From assembly GCF_900107995.1 (NCBI RefSeq), contig NZ_FNUM01000001.1, positions 445,695 to 509,694 on the forward strand: a stretch of 64,000 nt of DNA, given 5' to 3'. The position numbers were made by a program, and so were the translations under genes. How positions within the stretch are numbered: the first letter of the stretch is position 1; every line of letters starts with the position of its first letter. Below are positions 45,047 to 53,721 of this stretch, piece after piece. A model generated the notes under the pieces. The model was not told the origin of the DNA. It saw only the letters and a program-made list of their open reading frames with translations, and did not search any database. This stretch comes from Alcanivorax sp. DSM 26293 (GTDB lineage: Bacteria > Pseudomonadota > Gammaproteobacteria > Pseudomonadales > Alcanivoracaceae).

Positions 45047-45582
45047 GAGCCACCGCTGTGGGTAACAGCAGGTTGACGGACCGCCTGTGAGGAAGAGGCA
45101 GAGGGTTTGGCACGGCGGATATCTACCTGGGGAGAGGTGATCATGGTTCCGTCCATGGCGCAGTCCGGGCCCAGGGTCACCGCATCAAACGTGGCCGAAC
45201 CGTCCGTGTTGCCCCACACCAGGGTCACCGGCCCGGGCCCACAGATCCCCCCCAGTAACGGCACCCTGACCTTGACCTGCATGTCATCCACGGTGAGGCG
45301 CCCCGGGTGCTCTACCTGGCCCTGCCAGGGCAGCGCCAGCGCCTTGATGCTTTTGCACAACGGGTTGATGCCACCGAAGATGACCTCGGTCACCCGGATC
45401 GCCCCCTGCTCACTGACATGGCCGTTAAACGTGGTATGGCAACTGACCGGGATGGCACCTTTCTTCATGGCCAGTTTACCGCTGGCGGAAAACGCCCCCG
45501 CCGGCGCCACCGTCACCTCTGCGCTGGTGACCCCGACAAACGCCAAGGCCATAACGGCCCCGGCAATGATGTTCCTTATCAT
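45043..45582 (-). CDS. PraB-like secreted protein (alkane-oxidation-activator family)
   Basis: The 179-residue protein has a signal peptide (MIRNIIAGAVMALAFVGVTSA), then a beta-rich domain: APAGAFSASGKLAMKKGAIPVSC, a central PW with G-L-T-V-D-D, and GGICGPGPVTLVWGN. Spacing of Cys residues and the CGPG motif resemble the PraA/PraB proteins described as activators of alkane oxidation in Pseudomonas. Identification is by pattern and is moderate. The C-terminal 15-20 residues (Ser/Gln-rich, ending in the repeat-supplied stop) look unlike the family. Confidence 0.6.
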   Translation of the reverse strand: MIRNIIAGAVMALAFVGVTSAEVTVAPAGAFSASGKLAMKKGAIPVSCHTTFNGHVSEQGAIRVTEVIFGGINPLCKSIKALALPWQGQVEHPGRLTVDDMQVKVRVPLLGGICGPGPVTLVWGNTDGSATFDAVTLGPDCAMDGTMITSPQVDIRRAKPSASSSQAVRQPAVTHSGGS

Positions 45583-45704
45583 TATTGTTATTCCCTGCCG
45601 ATATGTTCACCGGCATGGTGGCACGAGGCAGTAATACGTCCCAAGCCAGTCGGACGCAAAACCACGACCGCTCGGCAGTTTTTCTTGCCAACCTCTACGC
45701 CAGG

Positions 45705-46610
45705 CTACACCAGTTGGTAGCCGATACTCCCCAGTACCGCCAGCACCACGGCCCACTTGGCGGTCACATAGAACGTCTTGTTTTTCCGCTTTACAGACTT
45801 CAGGAAGCCCTTGTAGGCCAGCACCCCTTTGCCCAGCTTGTTACCCACCCCGGTATGGCTGCTATCCAGGTTGTCGATAAAGAACAGGCGATTGAAGAAC
45901 CAGCCGAAGTACCAGTACACCTTCTGTACCCACTTCCACTTCATGGGCCGGTCCACATCCGTCATCAGAATGATTCGCGGGGTCTCGGTGCGGTTCCAGG
46001 CGGAATGGATATAGGTTTCATCGAAGATGATGCTGTCGCCATCGCGCCAGATATAGTCGTCCTCGTTCACCGTCAGGCCGCAGCCCTCATCGTTGGGGGT
46101 GCTCAGCCCCATGGAATAGCGCAGGGTGTAGGCGAACGGATCGTGGTGACGATTAAGCTTCTTGCCCGGCATCAACACGGCAAACAGGGCAATGTTCATG
46201 GACGGCAGCTGGTCCAGCAGGGCCATGGTTTTCGGTGCCAGCTCATAGGCGGAAGGCAGCTTGTTGTCATAAACCTTCAGGTAAAAGCTGGTCCAGCGAT
46301 TGTCCTTGTAGAAACTGCTGGCCGGCAGGTCTTCCTTGGCGGTGATGTTGCCGCCGTGATACAGGGCCAACGCCTCGTCACGGATGGTTTCCCAGTTATC
46401 CTCGATCAGCTGCAGCTCCGGAAACCAGGATTTGTCCATGCGGGGCGTGGTGGGCACCTTCGACAATAGATATGCCGGAATATTGAACGGCACCATGAAG
46501 GTGGAAAAATCGGAAAGCTGGCGCTTGAGACCAAACGGCTCCCGGTTACGCATACGGATAAACACAATGCAGCCCACATAGACCAGCAAACAGACCACAA
46601 TAACGGCCAT
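45705..46610 (-). CDS. LpxO-like aspartyl/asparaginyl beta-hydroxylase family protein
   Basis: The start at 46610 gives an N-terminal membrane helix (MAVIVVCLLVYVGCIVFI); upstream in-frame residues are unlikely. The dioxygenase core contains NRHHDPFAYTLRYSMGL with metal-binding His and Asp, and HSAWNRTETPRIILMTDV with the second His and the 2-oxoglutarate Arg. A second membrane helix ends the 301-residue protein. LpxO hydroxylates lipid A at the inner membrane; this length and topology fit, but the substrate is inferred. Confidence 0.8.
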   Translation of the reverse strand: MAVIVVCLLVYVGCIVFIRMRNREPFGLKRQLSDFSTFMVPFNIPAYLLSKVPTTPRMDKSWFPELQLIEDNWETIRDEALALYHGGNITAKEDLPASSFYKDNRWTSFYLKVYDNKLPSAYELAPKTMALLDQLPSMNIALFAVLMPGKKLNRHHDPFAYTLRYSMGLSTPNDEGCGLTVNEDDYIWRDGDSIIFDETYIHSAWNRTETPRIILMTDVDRPMKWKWVQKVYWYFGWFFNRLFFIDNLDSSHTGVGNKLGKGVLAYKGFLKSVKRKNKTFYVTAKWAVVLAVLGSIGYQLV

Positions 46611-46812
46611 AACCTGTCCCTTTTCACTCTTGCTAACGGGGTTCGCCAGTGAACCGCGGCACCCGGAAAATGAATTAGGCGGAATTTTACCTGATCCTGG
46701 CCCGCAAAACCGGAGCCACATCGGTAATTTTCCGCCGCTGCTCGGCGCTATCCGTCCTGGGTTACGACAGCGCCGGGGGCATTTCGCACTGGCGAGCGCC
46801 TTGACGGAAACG

Positions 46813-46838
46813 AAAAAAGCCTCTCGAAAGAGGCTTTT
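46813..46838 (-). terminator. Terminator downstream of sat
   Basis: Read leftward, AAAAGCCTCT pairs with AGAGGCTTTT with loop TTCG-type bases and a following TTTTTT run. It lies 35 bases beyond the sat stop and upstream of the LpxO-like gene. Confidence 0.85.
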
Positions 46839-46872
46839 CCCGAAGGGCATTGAGTGCGGAGCACTCAGCCTG

Positions 46873-48078
46873 TTACTTGTCGGCGTCCAGCGCCTGGTAG
46901 TAGTCCATCAGGATCTGGGCCACTTCCGGACGAGAGAACTCCGGCGGCGGGGCAATGCCCTGGCCCAGCATCTCACGCACCTTGGTACCTGACAGCAGCA
47001 CAAAGTCGTCCTTGGTGTGGTCCGGTACATCACGCATCATGACCACACGATCAAGCTTCTTGGAATAGGCGGTATGATCCGCCTCGAAGATCTTGATTTC
47101 CAGGGCACCGGCCGGCACCTTTTCCTGGAAGATGGTTTGCGCATCGAAAGCGCCGTAATAATCACCCACCCCTGCATGGTCACGGCCAACGATCAAATGG
47201 CTGCAGCCACAGTTCTGGCGGAATACCGCATGCAACACCGCCTCACGGGGGCCCGCGTACAGCATGTCAAACCCGTACCCGGTGATCATCACGGTGTTGG
47301 GCGGGAAGTACACTTCCACCATCTTGCGGATTGAGGCATCACGCACGTCAGCCGGAATATCACCCTTCTTCAATTTGCCCAGCAGCATATGAATCAGGAT
47401 ACCGTCGGCGTTCAGCGCCTCCTGGGCCATGCGACACAGTTCTTCATGGGCGCGGTGCATGGGGTTACGGGTCTGGAACGCGACCACATTGCTCCAGCCA
47501 CGCTCAACGAACTCATTGCGAATGGAAACCGCGGTACGGAAGGTATCGGGGAAATCGTCGGCGAAATAGGAGTAATTGAGGACCTGGATGTCACCGGACA
47601 CGATAAAGTTGCCGGCGGCCAGGAAATTGGCCACACCCGGGTGCTCCTTGTCATTGGTGGCAAAGACCTGCTCGGCAACGGCTTCCAGTTCGGCGTCGGA
47701 GGCTTCCTCGATCGCCGCCACATCCATCACCGCAATCACCGGCTCGCCCTCCACATTGGGGTCGCGCAGGGCTATGCGCTTGGCACCTTCAATGGCGCTG
47801 ACATCCTTCAACATGTTGACGATCGGCACCGGCCAGAACAGACCATCGGCAGTGGTCATGTTTTCCGCCACTGACAGCATGTCAGCCTTGTTCATGTAGC
47901 CCGTCAGCGGGGTGAAGTAACCGGCACCCATCATCACCGCATTGGCGGCAGCGGCCGAGCTGATCACCACTGAAGGCAGAGATTCCGCTTCCTGCTGCAA
48001 GGCAACGCGGGCATCTTCATCAGCAACGTAAAGGGGTTTCAATGCGTCCGCACCATGCGGCTTGACCAAAGCGACCAT
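46873..48078 (-). CDS. sat: Sulfate adenylyltransferase (monomer-type ATP sulfurylase)
   Basis: The 401-residue enzyme makes adenosine 5'-phosphosulfate from sulfate and ATP. The active-site motifs are present: AFQTRNPMHRAHEELCR, with QTRNP and HxxH, and LIVGRDHAGVGDYYG. It is the Sat type, not the CysDN type usual in enterics, and lacks an APS kinase domain. It is monocistronic, with a GGAG site before the ATG and a terminator after it. Confidence 0.95.
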   Translation of the reverse strand: MVALVKPHGADALKPLYVADEDARVALQQEAESLPSVVISSAAAANAVMMGAGYFTPLTGYMNKADMLSVAENMTTADGLFWPVPIVNMLKDVSAIEGAKRIALRDPNVEGEPVIAVMDVAAIEEASDAELEAVAEQVFATNDKEHPGVANFLAAGNFIVSGDIQVLNYSYFADDFPDTFRTAVSIRNEFVERGWSNVVAFQTRNPMHRAHEELCRMAQEALNADGILIHMLLGKLKKGDIPADVRDASIRKMVEVYFPPNTVMITGYGFDMLYAGPREAVLHAVFRQNCGCSHLIVGRDHAGVGDYYGAFDAQTIFQEKVPAGALEIKIFEADHTAYSKKLDRVVMMRDVPDHTKDDFVLLSGTKVREMLGQGIAPPPEFSRPEVAQILMDYYQALDADK

Positions 48079-48304
48079 CTATTCACTCCAAATGCTCAAT
48101 CAACGGGGTATCCATATCGCGGCGCAGTATAGCAAAGGATCGGCAGCAGGTCGGCCCGGCAAGGGGGGCGGACGTAAAAAAGCGGCAACGCGCCAGCCCG
48201 ATCAGTAAAGAGCCATACTCAACAATGACTTGCGTGCCCCGCCCGCCCCGTCACGGCGTCCCCAAAAGCTCCCTCCCCCTTTAAGATCCCCTTATCCTGA
48301 AAAA

Positions 48305-48345
48305 AATGTATATACATTGACTATCTATAAGATAGCCAATAGTCT
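48305..48345 (+). promoter_or_regulatory. Promoter with two palindromic operators for the RHH gene
   Basis: AATGTATATACATT (48305-48318) is a perfect 14-base palindrome overlapping the -35 box TTGACT (48317-48322). CTATCT-ATA-AGATAG (48321-48335) fills the spacer; TAGTCT (48340-48345) could be the -10, 17 bases on. Such paired palindromes over a promoter suggest autoregulation by the ribbon-helix-helix protein encoded next. The rest of the gap 48079-48406 holds only the sat upstream region. Confidence 0.55.
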
Positions 48346-48406
48346 GTTTGCAAGTCGCTAATATTCCAGCGACGATGCAGCCTGTTTTCCTGTGGTGTGT
48401 CTCTGT

Positions 48407-48580
48407 ATGGCAAAAAAAGGCAAGGCCAAGAAGAACAGTCAGCTCATCGTTCGCATCAATGACGAAGAACGTCTGCGCTTTATCGAGCTCTGCGAAGAGC
48501 TGGATACCAGCGCCGCGCGTGAAGTCCGCCGGTTTATTCGTGACTTTATCAAGGCCCAGGAGTCGACATCCGGCGAGTAG
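48407..48580 (+). CDS. Small ribbon-helix-helix DNA-binding protein
   Basis: Start at 48407; the frame is open to 48392. The 57-residue product has a basic lead (MAKKGKAKKNS), one beta strand (QLIVRIN) and two helices (DEERLRFIELCEEL, SAAREVRRFIRDFIKAQ), the compact MetJ/Arc-type fold that dimerises and reads DNA with paired strands. The operator-like palindromes upstream make autorepression likely. It is followed 40 bases later by a lysine-rich peptide gene before a shared terminator. Confidence 0.8.
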   Translation: MAKKGKAKKNSQLIVRINDEERLRFIELCEELDTSAAREVRRFIRDFIKAQESTSGE

Positions 48581-48620
48581 CCGAGGGCTCGGCCATCACT
48601 TGCGAAAATGGAGAGACATC

Positions 48621-48728
48621 ATGTCCAAGAAGAAAAAGCTGAAAAAAGCCATCAAGCAGAGCAAGGCCAAGATCAACAAGCAGGAATCTGTGCTGAAGAA
48701 ACTGAAGAAAAAGCTCAAGAAGGCGTAA
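48621..48728 (+). CDS. 35-residue lysine-rich peptide
   Basis: ATG at 48621 follows GGAGAGA. Of 35 residues, 17 are lysine, in a repeating pattern (MSKKKKLKKAIKQSKAKI then KKLKKKLKKA) that would form a strongly basic amphipathic helix or coiled coil. It could coat nucleic acid or act on membranes; nothing proves either. It shares the operon and the downstream terminator with the ribbon-helix-helix gene. Confidence 0.65.
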   Translation: MSKKKKLKKAIKQSKAKINKQESVLKKLKKKLKKA

Positions 48729-48741
48729 GCCGAGCCACAGC

Positions 48742-48768
48742 AAAACGGGCCACCAGGGCCCGTTTTTT
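48742..48768 (+). terminator. Terminator after the lysine-rich peptide gene
   Basis: ACGGGCC (48745-48751) pairs with GGCCCGT (48757-48763) around ACCAG, followed by TTTTTT. It lies 16 bases after the stop. Confidence 0.9.
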
Positions 48769-48795
48769 GTGTGGTCACGTTTTCCGTTGAGACGC

Positions 48796-49854
48796 TCAGA
48801 CGATCGGCGGCTCACCTGCCAGGGTCGGGCCCTTTTCGATATCGGAGGTAAACACTTCCAGTGACTGCGCCACTTCGCTGACTTCCTCGAAGCGGGCAAT
48901 GTGATAGAGCGCTTCCCCTTCATTCACCAGCGGCAGGTTATTACGGCCCACCAGGATGCCGGCAGCCGGCGCGAAGATATTCACATCCTCCCCGCCAAAG
49001 GGGCTGGAAATACGACCGATCAGATCCCCCTTCTTGATCCACGCCCCCAGTGCCACCAGTGACAGGAAGACCCCGTCCCGCTCTGCACGAACCCAGCTGG
49101 ATGAGCGGGCAATATAGGGTTCGGTGGGCGCCTTGGTGCGGCGACTACCGGTCATGCCCAGGTGCTGCATGATATTGAGCACCCCTTTCACACCGGCCCG
49201 GATACAGGATTCTTCGAAGCGCAATGCCTCACCGGCTTCATAGGTGATCACCGGGATGCCCTGGGCCTCGGCCACTTCCCGCAACGTGCCCTCGCCCAGC
49301 ACCGAATTGATCACCACCGGCACGCCAAAGGCATTGGCCATGGCAGCGGTATCCTCGTTGGACAGGTCGGCGCGGATCTGCGGCAGGTTGGCCCGGTGAA
49401 TCGCGCCGGTGTGCAGGTCCACCGCATGGGTGGCACGGTCCAGCACCTGACTCTTGAATTGCCAGGCCATTCGCGCGCCCAGGCTGCCGGTTTCCGAGCC
49501 GGGGAAACAGCGGTTCAGATCACGCCGGTCCGGCAGATAGCGGGTCTTGTGAATGAAACCAAACACGTTCACGACCGGCACTGCCAGCAAGGTGCCATTA
49601 AGGCTTTTCAGGGCAGAGTGACGCAGCAGGCGACGGATGATTTCCACGCCATTGAGCTCATCCCCGTGAATGGCCGCGCTGACCATCAGCACCGGGCCGG
49701 GTCTGCGTCCATTGATCACATGGATGGGAACATTCAAGGGCGTCTGGGTATAAAGCTGCGCCAGCGGCAATTCCACTTTGGCCCGGGTACCGGGCGCTAC
49801 CGTCACGCCATCCAGTTCAAAAGGGGTGTTTTTCGGTTCTTTGCTGTTTTTCAT
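48796..49854 (-). CDS. Succinylglutamate desuccinylase/aspartoacylase-family metallohydrolase
   Basis: The 352-residue protein is an M14-type zinc hydrolase: AAIHGDELNGVEIIRRL supplies the His and Glu ligands, DLNRCFPG the substrate loop, and VDLHTGAIHRANLPQ the third ligand. A C-terminal beta domain (LVALGAWIKKGDLIGRIS) is typical. Such genes commonly accompany rimK in marine gammaproteobacteria and could remove amino acids added by RimK, but the substrate is unproven. It follows rimK after a gap of about 110 bases. Confidence 0.88.
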   Translation of the reverse strand: MKNSKEPKNTPFELDGVTVAPGTRAKVELPLAQLYTQTPLNVPIHVINGRRPGPVLMVSAAIHGDELNGVEIIRRLLRHSALKSLNGTLLAVPVVNVFGFIHKTRYLPDRRDLNRCFPGSETGSLGARMAWQFKSQVLDRATHAVDLHTGAIHRANLPQIRADLSNEDTAAMANAFGVPVVINSVLGEGTLREVAEAQGIPVITYEAGEALRFEESCIRAGVKGVLNIMQHLGMTGSRRTKAPTEPYIARSSSWVRAERDGVFLSLVALGAWIKKGDLIGRISSPFGGEDVNIFAPAAGILVGRNNLPLVNEGEALYHIARFEEVSEVAQSLEVFTSDIEKGPTLAGEPPIV

Positions 49855-49963
49855 TCTGTTTTTCTCTACCTTGCAGACCCAACCAGACTAACGGCTCCCC
49901 CCGGGACGCCGACCCGAGACTGCGAGCTGCAACCCTCAAGCACGGCTCCTGCGAGGCGTCGGT

Positions 49964-50869
49964 TCAGCCTGACCCCTTGGTCTGGGTCCGGTAGGGGCGC
50001 GCATCCTTTTCGATGAACTTCATGATCATCCCCGCCACATCTTTGCCGGTGGCGGTTTCGATGCCTTCCAGGCCCGGCGAGGAGTTCACTTCCATGACCA
50101 CGGGGCCGTGGTTGGAACGCAGGATATCCACCCCGGCCACATTCAGGCCCATGATACGAGCGGCCCGCACGGCGGTGGCGCGCTCTTCCGGGGTAATGCG
50201 GATCAGGCTGGCGCTGCCGCCACGGTGCAGGTTGGAACGGAACTCGCCGGGCGCGGCCTGGCGTTTCATGGCCGCAATCACCTTGCCGCCCACCACGAAA
50301 CAGCGGATATCGGCGCCGCCGGCTTCCTTGATGTATTCCTGGACCATCACCGACACATTCAGCCCCATGAAGGCCTCGATCACCGATTCCGCCGCCTTGC
50401 GGGTTTCCGCCAGCACCACACCAATACCCTGGGTGCCTTCCAGCATCTTGATCACCAGTGGCGCACCGCGAACCATGTTGATCAGATCGGGAATGTCATC
50501 CGGAGAGTGGGCAAAACCGGTGATCGGCAGGCCCACGCCCTTGCGCGACAGCAGCTGCAGGGAACGCAGCTTGTCCCGGGACCGGGAAATGGCCACGGAT
50601 TCATTGACCGGGAAGACGCCCATCATTTCGAACTGGCGCAATACTGCCGTACCGTACTGGGTGATGGAGGCACCGATCCGCGGGATCACCGCATCGAAGC
50701 CTTCCAGGACTTCGCCCTTGAAATGAATCTCCGGCTTGTGTGCCACCATGCTCATATAGCAACGCAGGGTATCGATCACATGCATTTCATGACCGGCAGC
50801 CTCGCCCGCTTCCACCAGTCGGCGCGAGGAGTACAGTCGCTTGTTTCTCGAAAGAATGGCAATTTTCAT
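49964..50869 (-). CDS. rimK: ATP-grasp ligase RimK (ribosomal S6 modification)
   Basis: RimK adds glutamate residues to the C-terminus of ribosomal protein S6. The 301-residue protein starts [28 protein letters not shown], has the ATP-grasp core with [19 protein letters not shown] and [21 protein letters not shown], and the metal-binding [14 protein letters not shown]. Its ATG overlaps the stop of the retropepsin-like gene. Length matches the family. Confidence 0.95.
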   Translation of the reverse strand: MKIAILSRNKRLYSSRRLVEAGEAAGHEMHVIDTLRCYMSMVAHKPEIHFKGEVLEGFDAVIPRIGASITQYGTAVLRQFEMMGVFPVNESVAISRSRDKLRSLQLLSRKGVGLPITGFAHSPDDIPDLINMVRGAPLVIKMLEGTQGIGVVLAETRKAAESVIEAFMGLNVSVMVQEYIKEAGGADIRCFVVGGKVIAAMKRQAAPGEFRSNLHRGGSASLIRITPEERATAVRAARIMGLNVAGVDILRSNHGPVVMEVNSSPGLEGIETATGKDVAGMIMKFIEKDARPYRTQTKGSG

Positions 50870-51315
50870 GGTTGCTCTTTGTTTCCACCTAATAAAAAAG
50901 ATGCCGTGGGATCGACAATGATCTCGCCCATGGCGGTGCGTCCCAGCAGCATACGGAATATCATGTTTTCACGGTCGGTCAGGGTGATCTCGATGGGCCA
51001 GCGGCGGCCACCCAGTTCAATATCGGTGCAGATCACCGGGCGCTCTTCCTTGTGACCACCGGAGTCAGTCACCACCCGACGGTCCAGTACCGGCGCTTCA
51101 CAATGGCTGACCTGGTCCTGCCCCTGAATCGGATGGATAGAAAAACGAACCCATTCCTGTCCATCGCGCATAAAGCTTTCCACCTGAAAAGCATGCAGCG
51201 CCGACGTCCGCGCCCCGGTGTCCACCTTGACCTTGATGGCTTCGATGTCCAGTTCGGGCAAGCTTGCCCATTCCCGCCAGCCGACGGTGACCTTGGTTGC
51301 CATTGGAGAGCCCAT
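50866..51315 (-). CDS. RimB-like retropepsin-type protease (ATP-dependent zinc protease family)
   Basis: The 149-residue protein holds [14 protein letters not shown], the Asp-Thr-Gly active site of retropepsin-like aspartic proteases, and the matching [11 protein letters not shown] near the end. In Pseudomonas the RimB protease trims poly-glutamate from S6 and balances RimK; the overlap with rimK supports that role. Start at 51315 overlaps the gloA stop; Met at 51303 is an alternative. Confidence 0.85.
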   Translation of the reverse strand: MGSPMATKVTVGWREWASLPELDIEAIKVKVDTGARTSALHAFQVESFMRDGQEWVRFSIHPIQGQDQVSHCEAPVLDRRVVTDSGGHKEERPVICTDIELGGRRWPIEITLTDRENMIFRMLLGRTAMGEIIVDPTASFLLGGNKEQP

Positions 51316-51698
51316 CAGTCCCTTTCCAGCAGTTCGATCTTGTAACCATCCGGGTCTTCCACAAAGGCCAGAATGGTACTGCCATGTTTCATGGGGCCGG
51401 GTTCGCGGGTAATGCGCCCACCCCGTTGGCGAATACGTTCACAAGCAGCGTACACGTCGTCCACCGCCAGGGCCACATGGCCATAGCCATCACCCAGATC
51501 GTACTCGTGCTGATCCCAGTTAAAGGTCAACTCCAGCACCGCGCCCCGGGATTCCGGCTGATAGCCCACAAAGACATTGGTGAAGCGGCCTTCCGGGTAT
51601 TCCTTGCGGCGCAACTCCTTCATGCCCAGCACCTCGGTATAGAAGGCCACGGACCGATCCAGATTGCCCACGCGCAGCATGGTATGCAGGATTCGCAT
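51315..51698 (-). CDS. gloA: Lactoylglutathione lyase (glyoxalase I)
   Basis: The start at 51698 gives [26 protein letters not shown], the family N-terminus with metal ligand His5; a longer frame from 51725 lacks support. Other ligands are in [10 protein letters not shown] (Glu) and [10 protein letters not shown] (His) and [16 protein letters not shown] (Glu). 127 residues. It isomerises the methylglyoxal-glutathione adduct, and leads the rim operon here, overlapping the protease gene. Confidence 0.96.
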   Translation of the reverse strand: MRILHTMLRVGNLDRSVAFYTEVLGMKELRRKEYPEGRFTNVFVGYQPESRGAVLELTFNWDQHEYDLGDGYGHVALAVDDVYAACERIRQRGGRITREPGPMKHGSTILAFVEDPDGYKIELLERD

Positions 51699-51925
51699 TG
51701 CTTGCTTCGCTCCTGATATCAGCAAAATTCAGCGGGCACGGAGCCCCAGCTATCTACAGGGCGAATAGTGGTGGCAGAGGGGAGGATTGACAATGAAAAA
51801 GTGGGTTTACGGAGGGGAACACTGTAAAACATCCAGGTAATCGCCGCTCATGGCAGACAGTCTGGACGTTATCCCGCCGCAACAACGTTACTGGCAGCGC
51901 GAACCGTGATATCGACAAAGCCACT

Positions 51926-52033
51926 GCAGGAGTTCCTCTCGAGGGACGAATCTGCGCCGAACCGAATCTTGGATCGGCGCTTGGGGCTATTTCCACGCTG
52001 ATGCGTGGATCGTCCCTCGAGAGGAACGCCTAC
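51926..52033. repeat. Compound REP-like inverted repeat
   Basis: A 25-base unit with core TTCCTCTCGAGGGACGA (51926-51950) faces an inverted near-copy (52009-52033). Between them are two further hairpins, GCGCCGA with TCGGCGC and CCACGC-TGAT-GCGTGG. Apart from this the gap 51699-52117 has no gene I can support; it separates the lipoprotein gene's 3' end from gloA's upstream region. Confidence 0.75.
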
Positions 52034-52117
52034 AGCCGCTTCGTTGTAGACTGGCGGGCATTGCGGCGATCGCGCCGCCAGCGCCGCCCCGACGGGCAAC
52101 GCGCTATGCATCGCGAT

Positions 52118-53521
52118 TCAGGGCAGGAACAGGCTGCCCTGCGCCTCGACCCATGCCTCCGGCACACTCCCCTCGCGGATGCGTTGCGGATGATCCCCCA
52201 CGTCCACGCGAGCCACTTCCTGGCCGGTCTGGTAATTGAACACGGACATCTGGTCGGTCCCGCTCCAGGACACATAGCAGTGATTGCCATCGGCGCTGGT
52301 GGTCACCCAGTAGGGTTTCTCGCCAATGCCGGTTTTCAGTTGGTGGGAGAAATCCTCGCGATTTACCAGGGCCACGTAATCACTCATGGTCCCCGCCACA
52401 CACAACGTCGAATCATCTGCGCTCATGGCGATGCCATGGTGGGCGGAATCATTCACGTACAGTTCCCGTGGCAGTCCATTGGTCAAATCCGGCAACTCGG
52501 CCAGACGCAGCACTTTTTCTTCCTGCATGTCGTACTCGATAAACCCGTGCAGGAAGGACAGCTGGAAGTAGAAATAGCGCTCATCGGCAGTATGTGCCAT
52601 GGGCCGCACCGCCGTGCTGAGATTGCCATAACCGGCCTCTGCCAGGTCTTTTTCCAGATCCAGCTGCTTGATGATTTCCAGACTATTGGCATCCACCACC
52701 TGGAACACCCGCTCGCCCTTGGTGGCATCCAGCAGGTTCTGTCCCAGCAGGCCGTCAGTCAGGTCACCGATCAGTTGATTGTCCAGGGGCGTGTAGACGG
52801 TGCCGATACTGGCATGATAAATCCGCTCACCGTCCTCGGAATAGATATTCTCGTGGGGGGAATCTCCCGACGGGAAACGGCCGAGCTCCTCACCGGTTTC
52901 CACATCCAGAATGTGCACCACGTTGCCGGTGGAGGCGGATACCGCCACCTGGGTGCCATCCGGTGACAGGGCCATATGGTCAGACCGGTAACCGTCCACC
53001 TCAAAGCGCCAGGCGATCTCGCCACTGACCACGTCGATGGCCACCACATCCGCGTAGCTGGGCCGGGAAACGATCAGCAGGCGCCCATCCGGGGAGCTGT
53101 ACATGTCGTCCACATACTGGTGGTTGCCCTCACCGATCAATACCCGAATACCCTGAAAAAACAGCAGATCGAGGGGGTTCAGGGCAATCGCTTTTTCCCG
53201 TTCCTTCTGGTCCGGAATCCCGCTGATACGACCCAGGCGCTGGTAGCTGGAGGCATCGATCACATCAATCACCCCTTCCCAGTTATTGCCCACGAAGATC
53301 ACCGAACGTGGGCCGTCGTCAGTCTCTTCCGGTACCTCCTCAGCCACCTCATCAGGCGTTCCCTCCTGCTGTGGCGCTTCGCGCTGGGCCTCATCGACAC
53401 CGGTAGAGGCAGGTGTTGCAGAATCACTGCCCCCGCCGCCACAGCCGACCAGTAACGACGCGGTCAGCAGGGTCAGAATCCCCAGATCCTTAACGGAAAA
53501 ACGGTATTGCCCGATAGTCAT
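52118..53521 (-). CDS. Lipoprotein with beta-propeller (YVTN/YncE-like)
   Basis: The 467-residue protein has a signal peptide and lipobox LLVGC (Cys27), followed by a Gly tether and an acidic, disordered linker (to about residue 70). The remainder has repeated propeller-like strands: VIFVGNNWEGVIDVIDASS, YSSPDGRLLIVSRPSYADVVAIDV, LSPDGTQVAVSASTGNVVHILDVETG and TTSADGNHCYVSWSGTDQMSVFN. It is probably anchored in the outer membrane, acting in binding or scaffolding. No partner gene is adjacent. Confidence 0.82.
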   Translation of the reverse strand: MTIGQYRFSVKDLGILTLLTASLLVGCGGGGSDSATPASTGVDEAQREAPQQEGTPDEVAEEVPEETDDGPRSVIFVGNNWEGVIDVIDASSYQRLGRISGIPDQKEREKAIALNPLDLLFFQGIRVLIGEGNHQYVDDMYSSPDGRLLIVSRPSYADVVAIDVVSGEIAWRFEVDGYRSDHMALSPDGTQVAVSASTGNVVHILDVETGEELGRFPSGDSPHENIYSEDGERIYHASIGTVYTPLDNQLIGDLTDGLLGQNLLDATKGERVFQVVDANSLEIIKQLDLEKDLAEAGYGNLSTAVRPMAHTADERYFYFQLSFLHGFIEYDMQEEKVLRLAELPDLTNGLPRELYVNDSAHHGIAMSADDSTLCVAGTMSDYVALVNREDFSHQLKTGIGEKPYWVTTSADGNHCYVSWSGTDQMSVFNYQTGQEVARVDVGDHPQRIREGSVPEAWVEAQGSLFLP

Positions 53522-53646
53522 GGCAAGCTCCTCGATCAGCCTGTTGTTGTAAGAATGTTGCTGCTCTCAGGCTAATTGAGACTACCGTGCAAATTAAATG
53601 CCTTTTCCTTGTCGTTATGTAACCGCCAATCCCCTGCAACAGGCAC

Positions 53647-53683
53647 AAAAAAACCGCCGCAGCCTGCCGGCTGTGGCGGTTTT
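53647..53683 (-). terminator. Terminator downstream of argG
   Basis: Read leftward, AAAACCGCCACAGCC pairs with GGCTGCGGCGGTTTT (one G-T pair) followed by T residues, about 40 bases after the argG stop. Confidence 0.85.
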
Positions 53684-53721
53684 CCTGGGGTCAGCTCCGG
53701 GACGGGAAACGCCCGGAAGCC

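Noticed and set aside
48407-48728. Toxin-antitoxin module
   Set aside because: The ribbon-helix-helix protein would fit an antitoxin, but the 35-residue lysine-rich product matches no toxin fold.
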